Shown piece after piece: positions 25,391-32,205 of a stretch of 32,823 nt of DNA. Below the pieces are notes generated by a model. That model was given only the letters and a program-made list of their open reading frames with translations. It was not told the DNA's origin and did no database searches. Both the position numbers and the translations under genes were made by a program. The stretch is from Tissierellia bacterium. Its GTDB lineage: Bacteria > Bacillota > Clostridia > Peptostreptococcales > Acidaminobacteraceae. Every line of letters starts with the position of its first letter. Position 1 is the first letter of the stretch. The stretch lies in NCBI GenBank assembly GCA_012520095.1, contig JAAYOV010000098.1:1-32823 (forward strand), read 5' to 3'.

Positions 25391-26029
25391 ATGTTGGTTC
25401 GTGCGATTATGACACCGGAAAGAGATCTCACTGTCTTGCGACCTTCTCAAACTCTGGAAGAAGCCCTGAATAAGATCAATGAATTGGGCTTTCTTTCCTT
25501 GCCGGTTGTGGAGGAGGGAAAATTTGTCGGATATATCTCCAGCTTTTATCTGTACAGAAAATTTGTCGAGAGCGGAGAACCTGTGTTTGCCGATTTTCTC
25601 CGCGCGAACATCATTGAGGATTTTGTCGATACCTCCGTTGAGCCCATAGCCGATACGACATATGTCGAAGAAGCGGCGGAAGCTTTTTTCCTTTCCAATA
25701 TGCGATTCATTCCAATCGTAAATTTTGCAGGAGTCTTTCTAGGCATTTTGACGCAGAAGGCATTATTTGAGCTGATTACCAAAGTATACGGCCTTCATGA
25801 TACAAAAATCGTCATCTACACACAGGAGTTTGTGGGGATGCTCCGACGCATCACCAGTGTCCTTGAGCGTCTGGACGTCAACATCACCAATATTGCCAAG
25901 TATGACACGGAGACCTTGGGCGTCCAAGAACTCTCTTTACGTGTAAAGGGAGGAAATTTGGATGAAATCGTCAGACGTTTGGAAGACAGAGGAATCAAAG
26001 TGCGCGATGTCGTTCCTGCAAAAAAATGA
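25391..26029 (+). CDS. CBS-domain pair with C-terminal ACT-like domain
   Basis: A 212-residue cytoplasmic protein. Two CBS motifs (about 1-60 and 75-135: VRAIMTPERDLTVLRP, LPVVEEGKFVGYIS; FIPIVNFAGVFLGILT) form a Bateman module that binds adenine nucleotides. An ACT-like domain follows (about 137-208: VGMLRRITSVLERLDVNITNI), which often binds amino acids. The layout is that of AcuB-type proteins, but acetoin genes are not nearby, so I do not use the name. TAAGGAG precedes the ATG, and a terminator follows: a single-gene transcript. Confidence 0.86.
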   Translation: MLVRAIMTPERDLTVLRPSQTLEEALNKINELGFLSLPVVEEGKFVGYISSFYLYRKFVESGEPVFADFLRANIIEDFVDTSVEPIADTTYVEEAAEAFFLSNMRFIPIVNFAGVFLGILTQKALFELITKVYGLHDTKIVIYTQEFVGMLRRITSVLERLDVNITNIAKYDTETLGVQELSLRVKGGNLDEIVRRLEDRGIKVRDVVPAKK

Positions 26030-26037
26030 AGCCGGCA

Positions 26038-26060
26038 GCCACCGAAAGGGTGGCTTTTTT
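26038..26060 (+). terminator. Rho-independent terminator after the CBS-ACT gene
   Basis: GCCACC pairs with GGTGGC around GAAAG and is followed by six T residues, nine bases after the stop codon. Confidence 0.9.
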
Positions 26061-26086
26061 AGCTGAAGAGAAGAAAGGAGCCAACG

Positions 26087-27070
26087 GTGGCAAAGTCAGC
26101 CGGACAGAAGCAGAAAATTCTCTACGTAAAGGAGCTTTTGGAAAGACGCGGTGATCGACAATCGCCTTTGAGTATGGAGATGATCCTAAGCTACTTAGAA
26201 AATCGGGGTATTTCTGCTGAGCGCAAGAGCATCTATGATGACATAGATGCGCTGCGTGATTTTGGGATGGACATCGTCTATCAAAAAAAGCATCCGAGAG
26301 GATACTATCTGAATAACCGTCCTTTTGAGACGGCTGAGTTGAAGCTTCTCATTGATGCGGTAGAAGCTTCGAAGTTTATTACGCAAAAGAAGACGATGGA
26401 ACTGATCGAGAAGTTATCTGCGTTTGGAGATGGACAGAGGCAGCGTCTGTTCAAGCGACAGGTGTATGTGAGAGATCGCATAAAAAGCATGAATGAGAGC
26501 ATTTACCATAATGTCGATCGCATCCATGAAGCCATCTCGCAGAATAAGCGAATCTCCTTTTACTACTTTGCGTATGATGTGAAGAAAAAACGAATACTGC
26601 GGCGCGGCGGGACTCGCTATGATATCAGTCCTGCCGTTTTGAGCTGGAGCAATGAAAACTATTATCTCATTGCCTACGATCACGAGGCGGAGATGATAAA
26701 ACATTATCGCGTTGACAAAATGAGCGACATCCGCGTGGAAGAGTCAACTCGCCTCGGCTTGGAGATCATTGAGAATATAGATATTGCAAATTATACGCAG
26801 AAATATTTTTCTATGTTCTCCGGAGAAGAGATCTCTGTAACGCTGGAATTTGCCAATGAGCTTGCCGGCGTAGTTCTTGATCGATTCGGGTTAAATATCC
26901 ACTTCTTTCCGGCAGGGGAGAATTCGTTTGAGGCGCGCGTGAAAGTGGCGCTCAGCCCCTTTTTCTTGGGATGGATTGCAGCCTTTGGAAAACAGGCAAA
27001 AATTGTCAGACCGCAAGAAGCCGTTGATGCCATGAAAAACATGTTGGATACGGCTCGAAATAACTACTAA
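26087..27070 (+). CDS. WYL-domain transcriptional regulator
   Basis: A 327-residue regulator. The N-terminal winged helix (about 1-75) contains QKILYVKELLERR and SAERKSIYDDIDALRDFG, the DeoR-like recognition segment. A WYL domain follows (about 140-230) with the core PAVLSWSNENYYLIAYD, where Tyr-Tyr-Leu stands for Trp-Tyr-Leu, and a C-terminal WCX-like region (about 245-327). WYL domains bind nucleic acid or nucleotide ligands, and many such regulators control DNA-damage or phage-response genes. The start is GTG 26087 behind AAGGAG. A gene for a HIRAN protein lies 61 bases downstream and could be its target. Confidence 0.88.
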   Translation: MAKSAGQKQKILYVKELLERRGDRQSPLSMEMILSYLENRGISAERKSIYDDIDALRDFGMDIVYQKKHPRGYYLNNRPFETAELKLLIDAVEASKFITQKKTMELIEKLSAFGDGQRQRLFKRQVYVRDRIKSMNESIYHNVDRIHEAISQNKRISFYYFAYDVKKKRILRRGGTRYDISPAVLSWSNENYYLIAYDHEAEMIKHYRVDKMSDIRVEESTRLGLEIIENIDIANYTQKYFSMFSGEEISVTLEFANELAGVVLDRFGLNIHFFPAGENSFEARVKVALSPFFLGWIAAFGKQAKIVRPQEAVDAMKNMLDTARNNY

Positions 27071-27076
27071 AGTCCC

Positions 27077-27104
27077 TTTAACAGTACACATCCTCGTCTA
27101 TACT
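27077..27104 (+). promoter_or_regulatory. candidate promoter of the HIRAN gene
   Basis: TATACT (27099-27104, five of six -10 bases) lies 16 bases after TTTAAC (27077-27082, a weak -35) and 27 bases before the start codon. Confidence 0.42.
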
Positions 27105-27131
27105 GAAGATGCAAAGATAGAGGAGGAAGAC

Positions 27132-27467
27132 ATGAAAGATTCATTTGTCACAGTGACCGGCTTCTGGCACTATACCGGAATTCAGCCTTTTGCCATTGGG
27201 AGTGTTCTCCGCTGTGAGAAAGAGCCACACAATCCCTTCGATGACGAAGCGATTCGCGTCAGTCTATACCCTCTAGGGACAGTAGGCTATATTGCCAACA
27301 GCGTATATACCAAGGCAAACGGCACAAAGACAGCTTCCGGGCTTTATGACAGGGTTCCCGACACTTTTAAAATCAAAGTGATGTTTACAACGAAAACGAA
27401 AGTAATCTGCCGTATTCAGCGCAAGAAGAAAAAAAAGAAAGACAAGCTCCGGAAGGAAGAAGTGTGA
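27132..27467 (+). CDS. small stand-alone HIRAN-domain protein
   Basis: A 111-residue protein. The HIRAN fold is suggested by VTGFWHYTG, VLRCEKEPHNPFDDEAIRV and LGTVGYIANS (about residues 7-60), matching the usual G...Y......G..v.L..EP.NpyD..Ai.V pattern. HIRAN domains recognise damaged DNA or stalled forks, and in eukaryotic HLTF the 3'-OH end. Here it is not fused to a helicase or nuclease. The end is very basic (RKKKKKKDKLRKEE), compatible with nucleic-acid contact. GAGGAGG precedes the ATG. It follows the WYL regulator with its own candidate promoter. Confidence 0.78.
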   Translation: MKDSFVTVTGFWHYTGIQPFAIGSVLRCEKEPHNPFDDEAIRVSLYPLGTVGYIANSVYTKANGTKTASGLYDRVPDTFKIKVMFTTKTKVICRIQRKKKKKKDKLRKEEV

Positions 27468-27512
27468 AAGTCCGTATTCGATTCTGATCATTGTCATAGA
27501 AGAGCGCGATGC

Positions 27513-27558
27513 AAAAAAAGAAAAGAGTTGGGAGAGATCGCTTCTCATCAACTCTTTT
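27513..27558 (-). terminator. terminator of the tRNA-Gln gene
   Basis: On the minus strand, eight bases after the tRNA, AAAAGAGTTG pairs with CAACTCTTTT and GAGAAG/CTCTC extends the stem; CTTTTTTT follows. On the plus strand the trailing T-tract is short, so it serves the HIRAN gene less well. Confidence 0.85.
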
Positions 27559-27565
27559 CATCATT

Positions 27566-27641
27566 TGGCAGGGGATGTCGGGATCGAACCGACGAATTCT
27601 CGGGTCAGAGCCGAGTGCCTTAACCGCTTGGCCAATCCCCA
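27566..27641 (-). tRNA. tRNA-Gln (anticodon CUG)
   Basis: A complete 76-base cloverleaf on the minus strand including encoded CCA (27568-27566). The D arm is GCCAAGCGGTTAAGGC, the anticodon stem CTCGG/CCGAG closes the loop CTCTGAC with anticodon CUG after U33, and the T arm is GTCGG-TTCGATC-CCGAC. The discriminator is G73, as expected for Gln. The acceptor stem is perfect from 2:71 to 7:66, but base 1 (T) faces base 72 (T), where U1-A72 is usual. It has its own promoter and terminator. Confidence 0.95.
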
Positions 27642-27656
27642 GTATGTGCGAAAAAC

Positions 27657-27685
27657 ATTTTACTTCAAGAGCTGATTGGTGTCAA
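27657..27685 (-). promoter_or_regulatory. sigma-A promoter of tRNA-Gln
   Basis: On the minus strand a perfect TTGACA (27685-27680), exactly 17 bases, and TAAAAT (27662-27657), ending 15 bases before the tRNA. This is the strongest promoter seen in the window, as suits a tRNA gene. It overlaps the divergent promoter of the DtxR-type gene. Confidence 0.85.
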
Positions 27686-27708
27686 GGAGTTTTGCGTGAT
27701 ATAATATC
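27676..27708 (+). promoter_or_regulatory. promoter and palindrome before the DtxR-family gene
   Basis: A perfect TATAAT (27700-27705) has TTGGTG (27676-27681) 18 bases upstream. Transcription would start near 27712, only about nine bases before ATG 27721, so the leader holds little more than GAGGTG. The -10 lies inside the near-palindrome GATAT-A-ATATC (27698-27708), a reasonable autorepressor site. The -35 overlaps the -35 of the divergent tRNA promoter. Confidence 0.6.
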
Positions 27709-27720
27709 GATGAGGTGTAT

Positions 27721-28104
27721 ATGAAATTATATGAATCAGCTGAAGATTATCTGGAGACCATACTGATGCTCAGTGAGGAACTTGAACAAGTTCGCTCGGT
27801 TGATGTCGCCAATAAGATGAGTTTTTCCAAAGCGAGTGTGTCGGTGGCGATGAAAAAGCTCAGAGAACAGAACCTGGTTGAATTCGATTCTGACGGAGGA
27901 ATTCATCTTCTGCCGAAAGGTCGAGAAATTGCTGAGCGCGTATATCAAAAACACATGGCGATCGCTCGCTTTCTGCGTCAGATCGGAGTTGACCCTGTCA
28001 CAGCAACGCAGGAAGCCTGTAAAATAGAGCATGATATTTCAGAGGATACGTTTCTCAAGCTGATCGCACACTCTCAGGCGATCGAGGAAATGAAGAATTC
28101 TTAA
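27721..28104 (+). CDS. short DtxR/MntR-family metal-dependent regulator
   Basis: A 127-residue protein with the DtxR-type winged helix (about 1-65: SVDVANKMSFSKASVSVAMKKLREQNLVE) and dimerisation domain (about 66-127), but no SH3 domain, as in MntR. Likely metal ligands are Asp9 and Glu12 in the MntR-like SAEDYLETI, His78, Cys100, Glu103 and His104 (EACKIEHDIS). Cys100 is at the place where MntR has Glu and DtxR/IdeR have Cys, so the metal is unclear: iron or manganese. I prefer ATG 27721; GTG 27715 would lie in the Shine-Dalgarno. It is divergent from the tRNA and followed by a terminator. No metal transporter gene is adjacent. Confidence 0.88.
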   Translation: MKLYESAEDYLETILMLSEELEQVRSVDVANKMSFSKASVSVAMKKLREQNLVEFDSDGGIHLLPKGREIAERVYQKHMAIARFLRQIGVDPVTATQEACKIEHDISEDTFLKLIAHSQAIEEMKNS

Positions 28105-28136
28105 TTGTCAAGTGTTTTTCTATCTACAAAACTTCT

Positions 28137-28169
28137 AACAGCGGGGATTTCTCTGCTGTTTTTATTTTT
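28137..28169 (+). terminator. Rho-independent terminator after the DtxR-family gene
   Basis: AACAGC pairs with GCTGTT, extended by GGGG/CTCT with wobble pairs, and TTTATTTTT follows. Confidence 0.82.
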
Positions 28170-28218
28170 CAGTTCTTGCCGGGCGTCTTCTAATAATACA
28201 AATGCATTCCATTTCCGC

Positions 28219-28224
28219 TATAAT
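28219..28224 (+). promoter_or_regulatory. -10 element of the aminotransferase gene
   Basis: A perfect TATAAT lies 64 bases before the start codon. No good -35 is found 16-18 bases upstream, so an activator may be needed. The leader ends in AATGGAA (28267-28273), the inverse of TTCCATT (28207-28213) that lies just before the -10. Confidence 0.5.
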
Positions 28225-28288
28225 ATGTAACAAGCGACACGAAACACAGGAAGAGTTTAGGTTTTAATGGAAGAAAGGACGTAGTGTC

Positions 28289-29437
28289 ATGAAAAATCGA
28301 AAGCTGCTTATGATACCGGGGCCGACGCCTGTCTTGAGGTCCATCCAGGATGAAATGGGTCGTGAGACGGTAGCGTTTGGAGATCGTGGATTTGTCTCAG
28401 ATTTTCAGTGTTTGCTTGAAGATTTGAAAAACATGTGGAGCTGTGACGGGATGGCATTTGTCATTGCCGCCAGCGGAAGTTTTGCTATGGAGATGGCGCT
28501 TGTCAACACACTCAAGAGAGAAGATTCTCTTTTAATTGTCTCAAACGGGTTTTTTGGTGATCGATTTGTAGAAATTGCAGAGAAAAAGGGATATGACTTT
28601 GATGTGCTCTCTGCCCCCTGGGGAGAGGTGGTGGGGGCGCAAGAAGTCGCAGATCAGCTTAAGAAGAAGAAATATGCCGCTGTAACGGTGACGCATGTCG
28701 ACACATCTACCGGAGCTGTCGCTCCCGTTCGGGAGATTGGTGAAGTGCTTCAGGGGTATTCGGACATCATCTATATCGTCGATGGGGTCTGTTCTGTCGC
28801 AGGTGAGCCGGTCGATATGAAAAAAGACCATATCAACGTGCTTTTTAGCGGCTCTCAAAAAGCATTCGGAGTGGCGCCGGGCTTGGCTCTTCTATGGGCA
28901 GACCGCAAATCGATTGAACGCAGAAAATCTATCGGAGAGGTCATGGAGTATTATGCCGATTATCAAAAATGGGCACCGGTCATGGCGGACACCGGGAAGT
29001 ATTTTGCCACTCCGGCTATAAATATGATTTGGGCGATGAAAAAAGCAGTGGAAGTCATTAAAGAAGAAGGACTCGACAATCGCTACGAAAGACATCGAAG
29101 AAATGCAACGGCTATGCGCGCCGCGCTTGAGGCGATGGGATTTTCTCTTCTTGCGGGAGAGTCTTGTCGAGCTGTCACACTGTCCAATGCATTGTATCCG
29201 GAGGGGATAGAGGACGGAGCGTTTCGAGAAGAGCTGGAAAGACAAGGGGTTCAGGTGGCAGGAGGTTTGGGCGCATATGCAGGAAAAATGTTTCGCCTGG
29301 GTCATATGGGCAATGTCGATGAACATGAACTGGCAGCGACTGTTTGTGCTATAGAAAAGACGTTGAAAACACTTTCTCCTTCCTATGAGTTAGGCGCGGG
29401 AATCACGGCTTTCTTGAAGAAATTGTGCGGAGAATAA
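28289..29437 (+). CDS. class V aminotransferase (alanine-glyoxylate / serine-pyruvate type)
   Basis: A 382-residue PLP enzyme of normal length for this family. It starts with LLMIPGPTPV, has ASGSFAMEMAL for cofactor phosphate binding, Asp165 in IYIVDGVCSV and the Schiff-base Lys191 in SGSQKAFGVAPGLAL. Members transfer amino groups between serine, alanine or similar donors and glyoxylate or pyruvate; the exact pair is not readable from sequence. AAGGAC lies eight bases before the ATG. It has its own -10, and no partner gene is close, so it is probably monocistronic. Confidence 0.88.
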   Translation: MKNRKLLMIPGPTPVLRSIQDEMGRETVAFGDRGFVSDFQCLLEDLKNMWSCDGMAFVIAASGSFAMEMALVNTLKREDSLLIVSNGFFGDRFVEIAEKKGYDFDVLSAPWGEVVGAQEVADQLKKKKYAAVTVTHVDTSTGAVAPVREIGEVLQGYSDIIYIVDGVCSVAGEPVDMKKDHINVLFSGSQKAFGVAPGLALLWADRKSIERRKSIGEVMEYYADYQKWAPVMADTGKYFATPAINMIWAMKKAVEVIKEEGLDNRYERHRRNATAMRAALEAMGFSLLAGESCRAVTLSNALYPEGIEDGAFREELERQGVQVAGGLGAYAGKMFRLGHMGNVDEHELAATVCAIEKTLKTLSPSYELGAGITAFLKKLCGE

Positions 29438-29493
29438 GAAATGTACAAATAACGGGCAAGTTAAGACGGCGAAGTCATCGAATGAAGATTTTT

Positions 29494-29520
29494 TGAAAGG
29501 ATTGTGCTTCCTCGTTCGTA
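29494..29520 (+). promoter_or_regulatory. candidate ECF-type promoter of the sigma/anti-sigma unit
   Basis: TGAAAG (29494-29499) and CGTA (29517-29520) are separated by 17 bases, similar to the TGAAAC-16-CGTA pattern of SigW-type ECF sigma factors. An ECF sigma gene lies in the operon, so autoregulation is expected. The match is imperfect by one base in the -35 and one in spacing. The leader includes AAGGATCCTT, a 10-base palindrome (29538-29547). Confidence 0.4.
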
Positions 29521-29566
29521 TTCATAGTGAAAGGGTCAAGGATCCTTGGAAAGGGGTACATACATC

Positions 29567-29935
29567 ATGAAAAAAAAGATTGCATTCATACTGTTGCTGA
29601 CGCTTGTCTTGACAAGCGCAACGTCTGTCTTTGCCGCGGGCGCAGGAAGCCGAGCTCGCCTAAGTCAAAAAGCATATATTCGCAATGAAGAGTGCGTTTA
29701 TGACGGAGAGGGTCCTCAAGATGGAAGCGGTTTTCAGCACAAATCCGGCGGAAGCAAGAGACTCGGCTCTCAGTGGGAGCGCCCGGAAGAATGTCTGCAA
29801 AACGGAGAATGCCTCTATGACGGAGAGGGTCCTCAAGACGGTACGGGACAGCAGTTTCGAAGCGGAAACGGCATGGGCAGATCCGATCGCCTGAATTGTC
29901 CCAATGATGGAACAGGACGAAAAAACAACCGGTAA
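29567..29935 (+). CDS. small secreted Cys/Gly-rich repeat protein
   Basis: A 122-residue protein that I cannot assign to a characterised family. MKKK plus a hydrophobic core and SVFAAG form a Sec signal peptide cleaved near residue 25. The mature part has two copies of E-C-x-Y-D-G-E-G-P-Q-D-G-(S/T)-G, 39 residues apart, and a shorter third copy CPNDGTG at the end; each copy carries a Cys. The copies are rich in Asp and Gly and could bind metal or cell-wall material. I chose ATG 29567, preceded by GGAAAGGGG, because the signal peptide begins there; ATG 29546 would add seven residues. It is first in an operon with an ECF sigma and an anti-sigma gene. Confidence 0.75.
   Translation: MKKKIAFILLLTLVLTSATSVFAAGAGSRARLSQKAYIRNEECVYDGEGPQDGSGFQHKSGGSKRLGSQWERPEECLQNGECLYDGEGPQDGTGQQFRSGNGMGRSDRLNCPNDGTGRKNNR
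29699..29838 (+). repeat. two direct repeats inside the secreted protein gene
   Basis: A 23-base sequence starting TATGACGGAGAGGG occurs identically at 29699-29721 and 29816-29838, in the same reading frame, 117 bases apart. It codes for the YDGEGPQD core. Identity at third codon positions suggests a recent duplication or gene conversion. Confidence 0.85.
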
Positions 29936-29947
29936 ACAGGAGCGTTT

Positions 29948-30436
29948 ATGCGCAGTGATCAGCAGCTCTTTGCTGCAATGGAGCGCCACGCAGATATGGT
30001 GCGGCGCATATGCATGGTACATCTGAAGAGTGAAGCTGACACGGAGGACATATTTCAGGAAGTGTTTATGAAGTATGTCTTTTCCTCGCAAGTCTTTGAG
30101 AGTGAAGAACATGAGAAAGCGTGGTTTATCCGTGTCAGCATCAATGCATGTAAAGATTTGCTGAAGAGTTTTTTCCGCAAGAACACCGTTGGAATTGAGG
30201 AGGCTATCGAGCCTTTTCAAAAAGATATGGATGACGAGCGCCGAGAAGTGCTCGAGGCAGTTCTTGAACTCCCGAAAAAATACAGAGATATCATTTATCT
30301 GCATTACTATGAGGGATACGCTGCGACGGAGATTGCGCAATTACTGAACAAGAACGTCAATACGATCTACACCCTCCTTGCAAGAGGGAGAGACAGTTTA
30401 AGAAAGACATTGGGAGATGAGGGCTATGAAGAATAG
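29948..30436 (+). CDS. ECF-type RNA polymerase sigma factor
   Basis: A 162-residue sigma-70-family factor with only regions 2 and 4, as in ECF factors. Region 2 has ADTEDIFQEVFMKYV (about 31-45) and WFIRVSINACKDLL (about 59-72). Region 4 (about 103-157) has LPKKYRDIIYLHYYEGYAATEIAQLL and the recognition helix NVNTIYTLLARGRDSL. CAGGAG lies six bases before the ATG. It follows the secreted protein gene by 12 bases and overlaps the anti-sigma gene by 11. It likely transcribes its own operon when released from the anti-sigma factor. Confidence 0.92.
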   Translation: MRSDQQLFAAMERHADMVRRICMVHLKSEADTEDIFQEVFMKYVFSSQVFESEEHEKAWFIRVSINACKDLLKSFFRKNTVGIEEAIEPFQKDMDDERREVLEAVLELPKKYRDIIYLHYYEGYAATEIAQLLNKNVNTIYTLLARGRDSLRKTLGDEGYEE

Positions 30437-31133
30437 AATACAAAACGCCTTCGAACCGATTCGGGCAAGCGAGTCGCTAAAGAGAAAAACTCTGGCAGCT
30501 GTTACTTCGAGACGCAGGCCGGTTGCCGGAACCGTTCGCAGACACGCCGTCCTAGCGACCTTGTTATTTCTGGCTGTCGTGAGTTTCGGAGGATATCGAG
30601 TTTACTATACACCGACCGATGTCATCAGCATCGATATGGAATCGTCTGTAGAGCTCAGCATCAATCGTTTTGAGCGAGTGATCAGCTGGAACAGTTTCGG
30701 CTCCGGTGGCGAAGAGATACTGGAGAGTTTGTCACTGAGGCATAAAAAATATGATGATGCCGTTTGCACAGTGATAAATAAGACATTTTTGCAAGGAGAA
30801 GATCCCGAAGACATGCATGTTAGATTGACGGTAGCCTCTAATTCGCCACAGAGACAACGGCGCTTGATGGAGACTTTGGCTCAAGGAGATGGCGTTTTGG
30901 GAGACATGAGTTTCGAGTGTCATGCAGGCTTTATGGAAAATGTCAGGGAAGCGCATCGTCACGAAATGTCTTTGGGAAAATACTCTTTGTATTTGGAGCT
31001 GACAGAAGCAGGCGAAGAGCTGACAATTGAAGAAATGCGTAAAATGCAAATGCGAGACGTCCGAAAACGCATACAGGATAAAGATCCCGGCGACTCAGAA
31101 GGTGCTCAGCAGAGAAAACAGCATGGACAATAA
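30426..31133 (+). CDS. membrane anti-sigma factor with RsgI-like domain
   Basis: A 235-residue single-pass membrane protein. About 42 basic residues face the cytoplasm, one helix (about 43-60: AVLATLLFLAVVSFGGY) crosses the membrane, and the outside part begins with VISIDMESSVELSINRFERVISW, the hallmark of the RsgI middle domain. The usual zinc anti-sigma motif HxxxCxxC is absent. The C-terminus (about 160-235) is charged, helical and rich in Glu, Arg and Gln. The partner is an ECF factor, not SigI, which is less usual for RsgI-like domains. ATG 30426 follows GGGAG and GAGGG; ATG 30417 is the alternative. It overlaps the sigma gene by 11 bases and a terminator begins at its stop. Confidence 0.8.
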   Translation: MKNRIQNAFEPIRASESLKRKTLAAVTSRRRPVAGTVRRHAVLATLLFLAVVSFGGYRVYYTPTDVISIDMESSVELSINRFERVISWNSFGSGGEEILESLSLRHKKYDDAVCTVINKTFLQGEDPEDMHVRLTVASNSPQRQRRLMETLAQGDGVLGDMSFECHAGFMENVREAHRHEMSLGKYSLYLELTEAGEELTIEEMRKMQMRDVRKRIQDKDPGDSEGAQQRKQHGQ

Positions 31134-31157
31134 AAAAGCGGATGAACCGCTTTTTTT
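31132..31157 (+). terminator. bidirectional terminator after the anti-sigma gene
   Basis: AAAAAAGCGG-ATGAA-CCGCTTTTTTT is nearly symmetrical, so it can end both the plus-strand sigma operon and the convergent minus-strand cyclodeaminase gene, whose stop is 32 bases away. Confidence 0.88.
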
Positions 31158-31188
31158 GAAGAAGATAGCGAAATAGATAAGAAAATTC

Positions 31189-32205
31189 CTATAGTTTGAT
31201 CATCGTGCCCTTCTTCGCACGGATGGCCAGATCGTAAATTCGCCTTGCAATTGACAGATCCTGCAAAGCGATGCCGGTGGCATCAAAGACAGTGATTTCC
31301 TCTTCTGAATTGCGCCCCGGTGATCCTGTTATTAGAAGCTCTCCCATCTCCTTAAGATCGTCGAAGCGCATCAATCCATACATGAGGGGAATCTCCACTT
31401 CCCCGATTTCTGCGGCCTGTTTCTTGTCATCGACATAGACGGTGGATCGGGTGAGGATGAAAGAGTCAAGTTCTTGCTTTCCCTTCATATCTGAGCCGAT
31501 GGCGCATATGTGGGTGCCGGGTTTGATCCAATCCATCTGCAATAGAGGTATTTTTGAAGGGGTTGCGGTGACGATGATATCACTGGCTAAAGAAGCTTTT
31601 GCGAGGTCTTCGCATATAGATATGTGGAATTGTTTTCCCTTGCGGGAAGAGAGGAGCCTCTCTAATGTAGTGAGGAACTCAGGTTCTTTCTGCTTTGCTT
31701 TTTCAAGACCGTGAGGATTATAGAGATACAATGTTTCAAGCTGCGGCATGACAAAAAGGGCTGCAGCCGCAAGATACGGTGCCAGCTCTCCCATTCCGAC
31801 AACTAATAGAGTCTTGGAGTCTTCTCTGGCAAGATATTTCATGGAGACGGCTGCTGCGGCACCTGTTCGCATATAGGTCAGGCCCGAAGCGTTTAAGAGC
31901 GCAAGGGGCTCGCCTGTGCGATCATCGAATATTAAGGATGTGGCAAATGTAGCAGGCAGCGAATAATCTCGGTTTGCAGGAAAACGGGAAATCAGCTTCA
32001 GGCCGTAGACCCTATTGATTCGCAGATGCCCCGACTTGATGTCGACTTCTCCAAGCCCGGAAGGAAACTCGTGAGAGATGAAGGGAAATAGGGTTCCGGT
32101 CTGATTTTCTTTCGCAATATAAGCGGACTCCACACTTTCGATCGCCTCGGGCAGGGTAAGTAGAGAGTCAATTTCATTTCGGTTCAGCACCAAGATACTT
32201 GTCAT
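31189..32205 (-). CDS. ornithine cyclodeaminase / mu-crystallin family protein
   Basis: A 338-residue NAD(P)-dependent enzyme. Family marks are Lys70 in VYGLKLISRFP, SLIFDDRTGEPLALLNAS, the Arg113 region YMRTGAAAAVSMKYLA, a Rossmann segment VVGMGELAPYLAAAAL (about 135-150), and the C-terminal EITVFDATGIALQDLSIA. Members include ornithine cyclodeaminase, alanine dehydrogenase and amino-acid or imine dehydrogenases. The Rossmann loop reads GMGELA in place of the common GxGxQ-A, so the exact activity is uncertain. ACGGAGG precedes the ATG at 32205 on the minus strand. It lies 168 bases after the ABC permease gene with no clear terminator between. Confidence 0.86.
   Translation of the reverse strand: MTSILVLNRNEIDSLLTLPEAIESVESAYIAKENQTGTLFPFISHEFPSGLGEVDIKSGHLRINRVYGLKLISRFPANRDYSLPATFATSLIFDDRTGEPLALLNASGLTYMRTGAAAAVSMKYLAREDSKTLLVVGMGELAPYLAAAALFVMPQLETLYLYNPHGLEKAKQKEPEFLTTLERLLSSRKGKQFHISICEDLAKASLASDIIVTATPSKIPLLQMDWIKPGTHICAIGSDMKGKQELDSFILTRSTVYVDDKKQAAEIGEVEIPLMYGLMRFDDLKEMGELLITGSPGRNSEEEITVFDATGIALQDLSIARRIYDLAIRAKKGTMIKL

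Noticed and set aside
27509-27724. plus-strand frame of 71 codons
   Set aside because: It runs antisense through the tRNA-Gln gene and its terminator.
29660-30340. 226-codon open frame on the minus strand
   Set aside because: Antisense to the secreted repeat protein and ECF sigma genes, both of which have good ribosome-binding sites and recognisable features.
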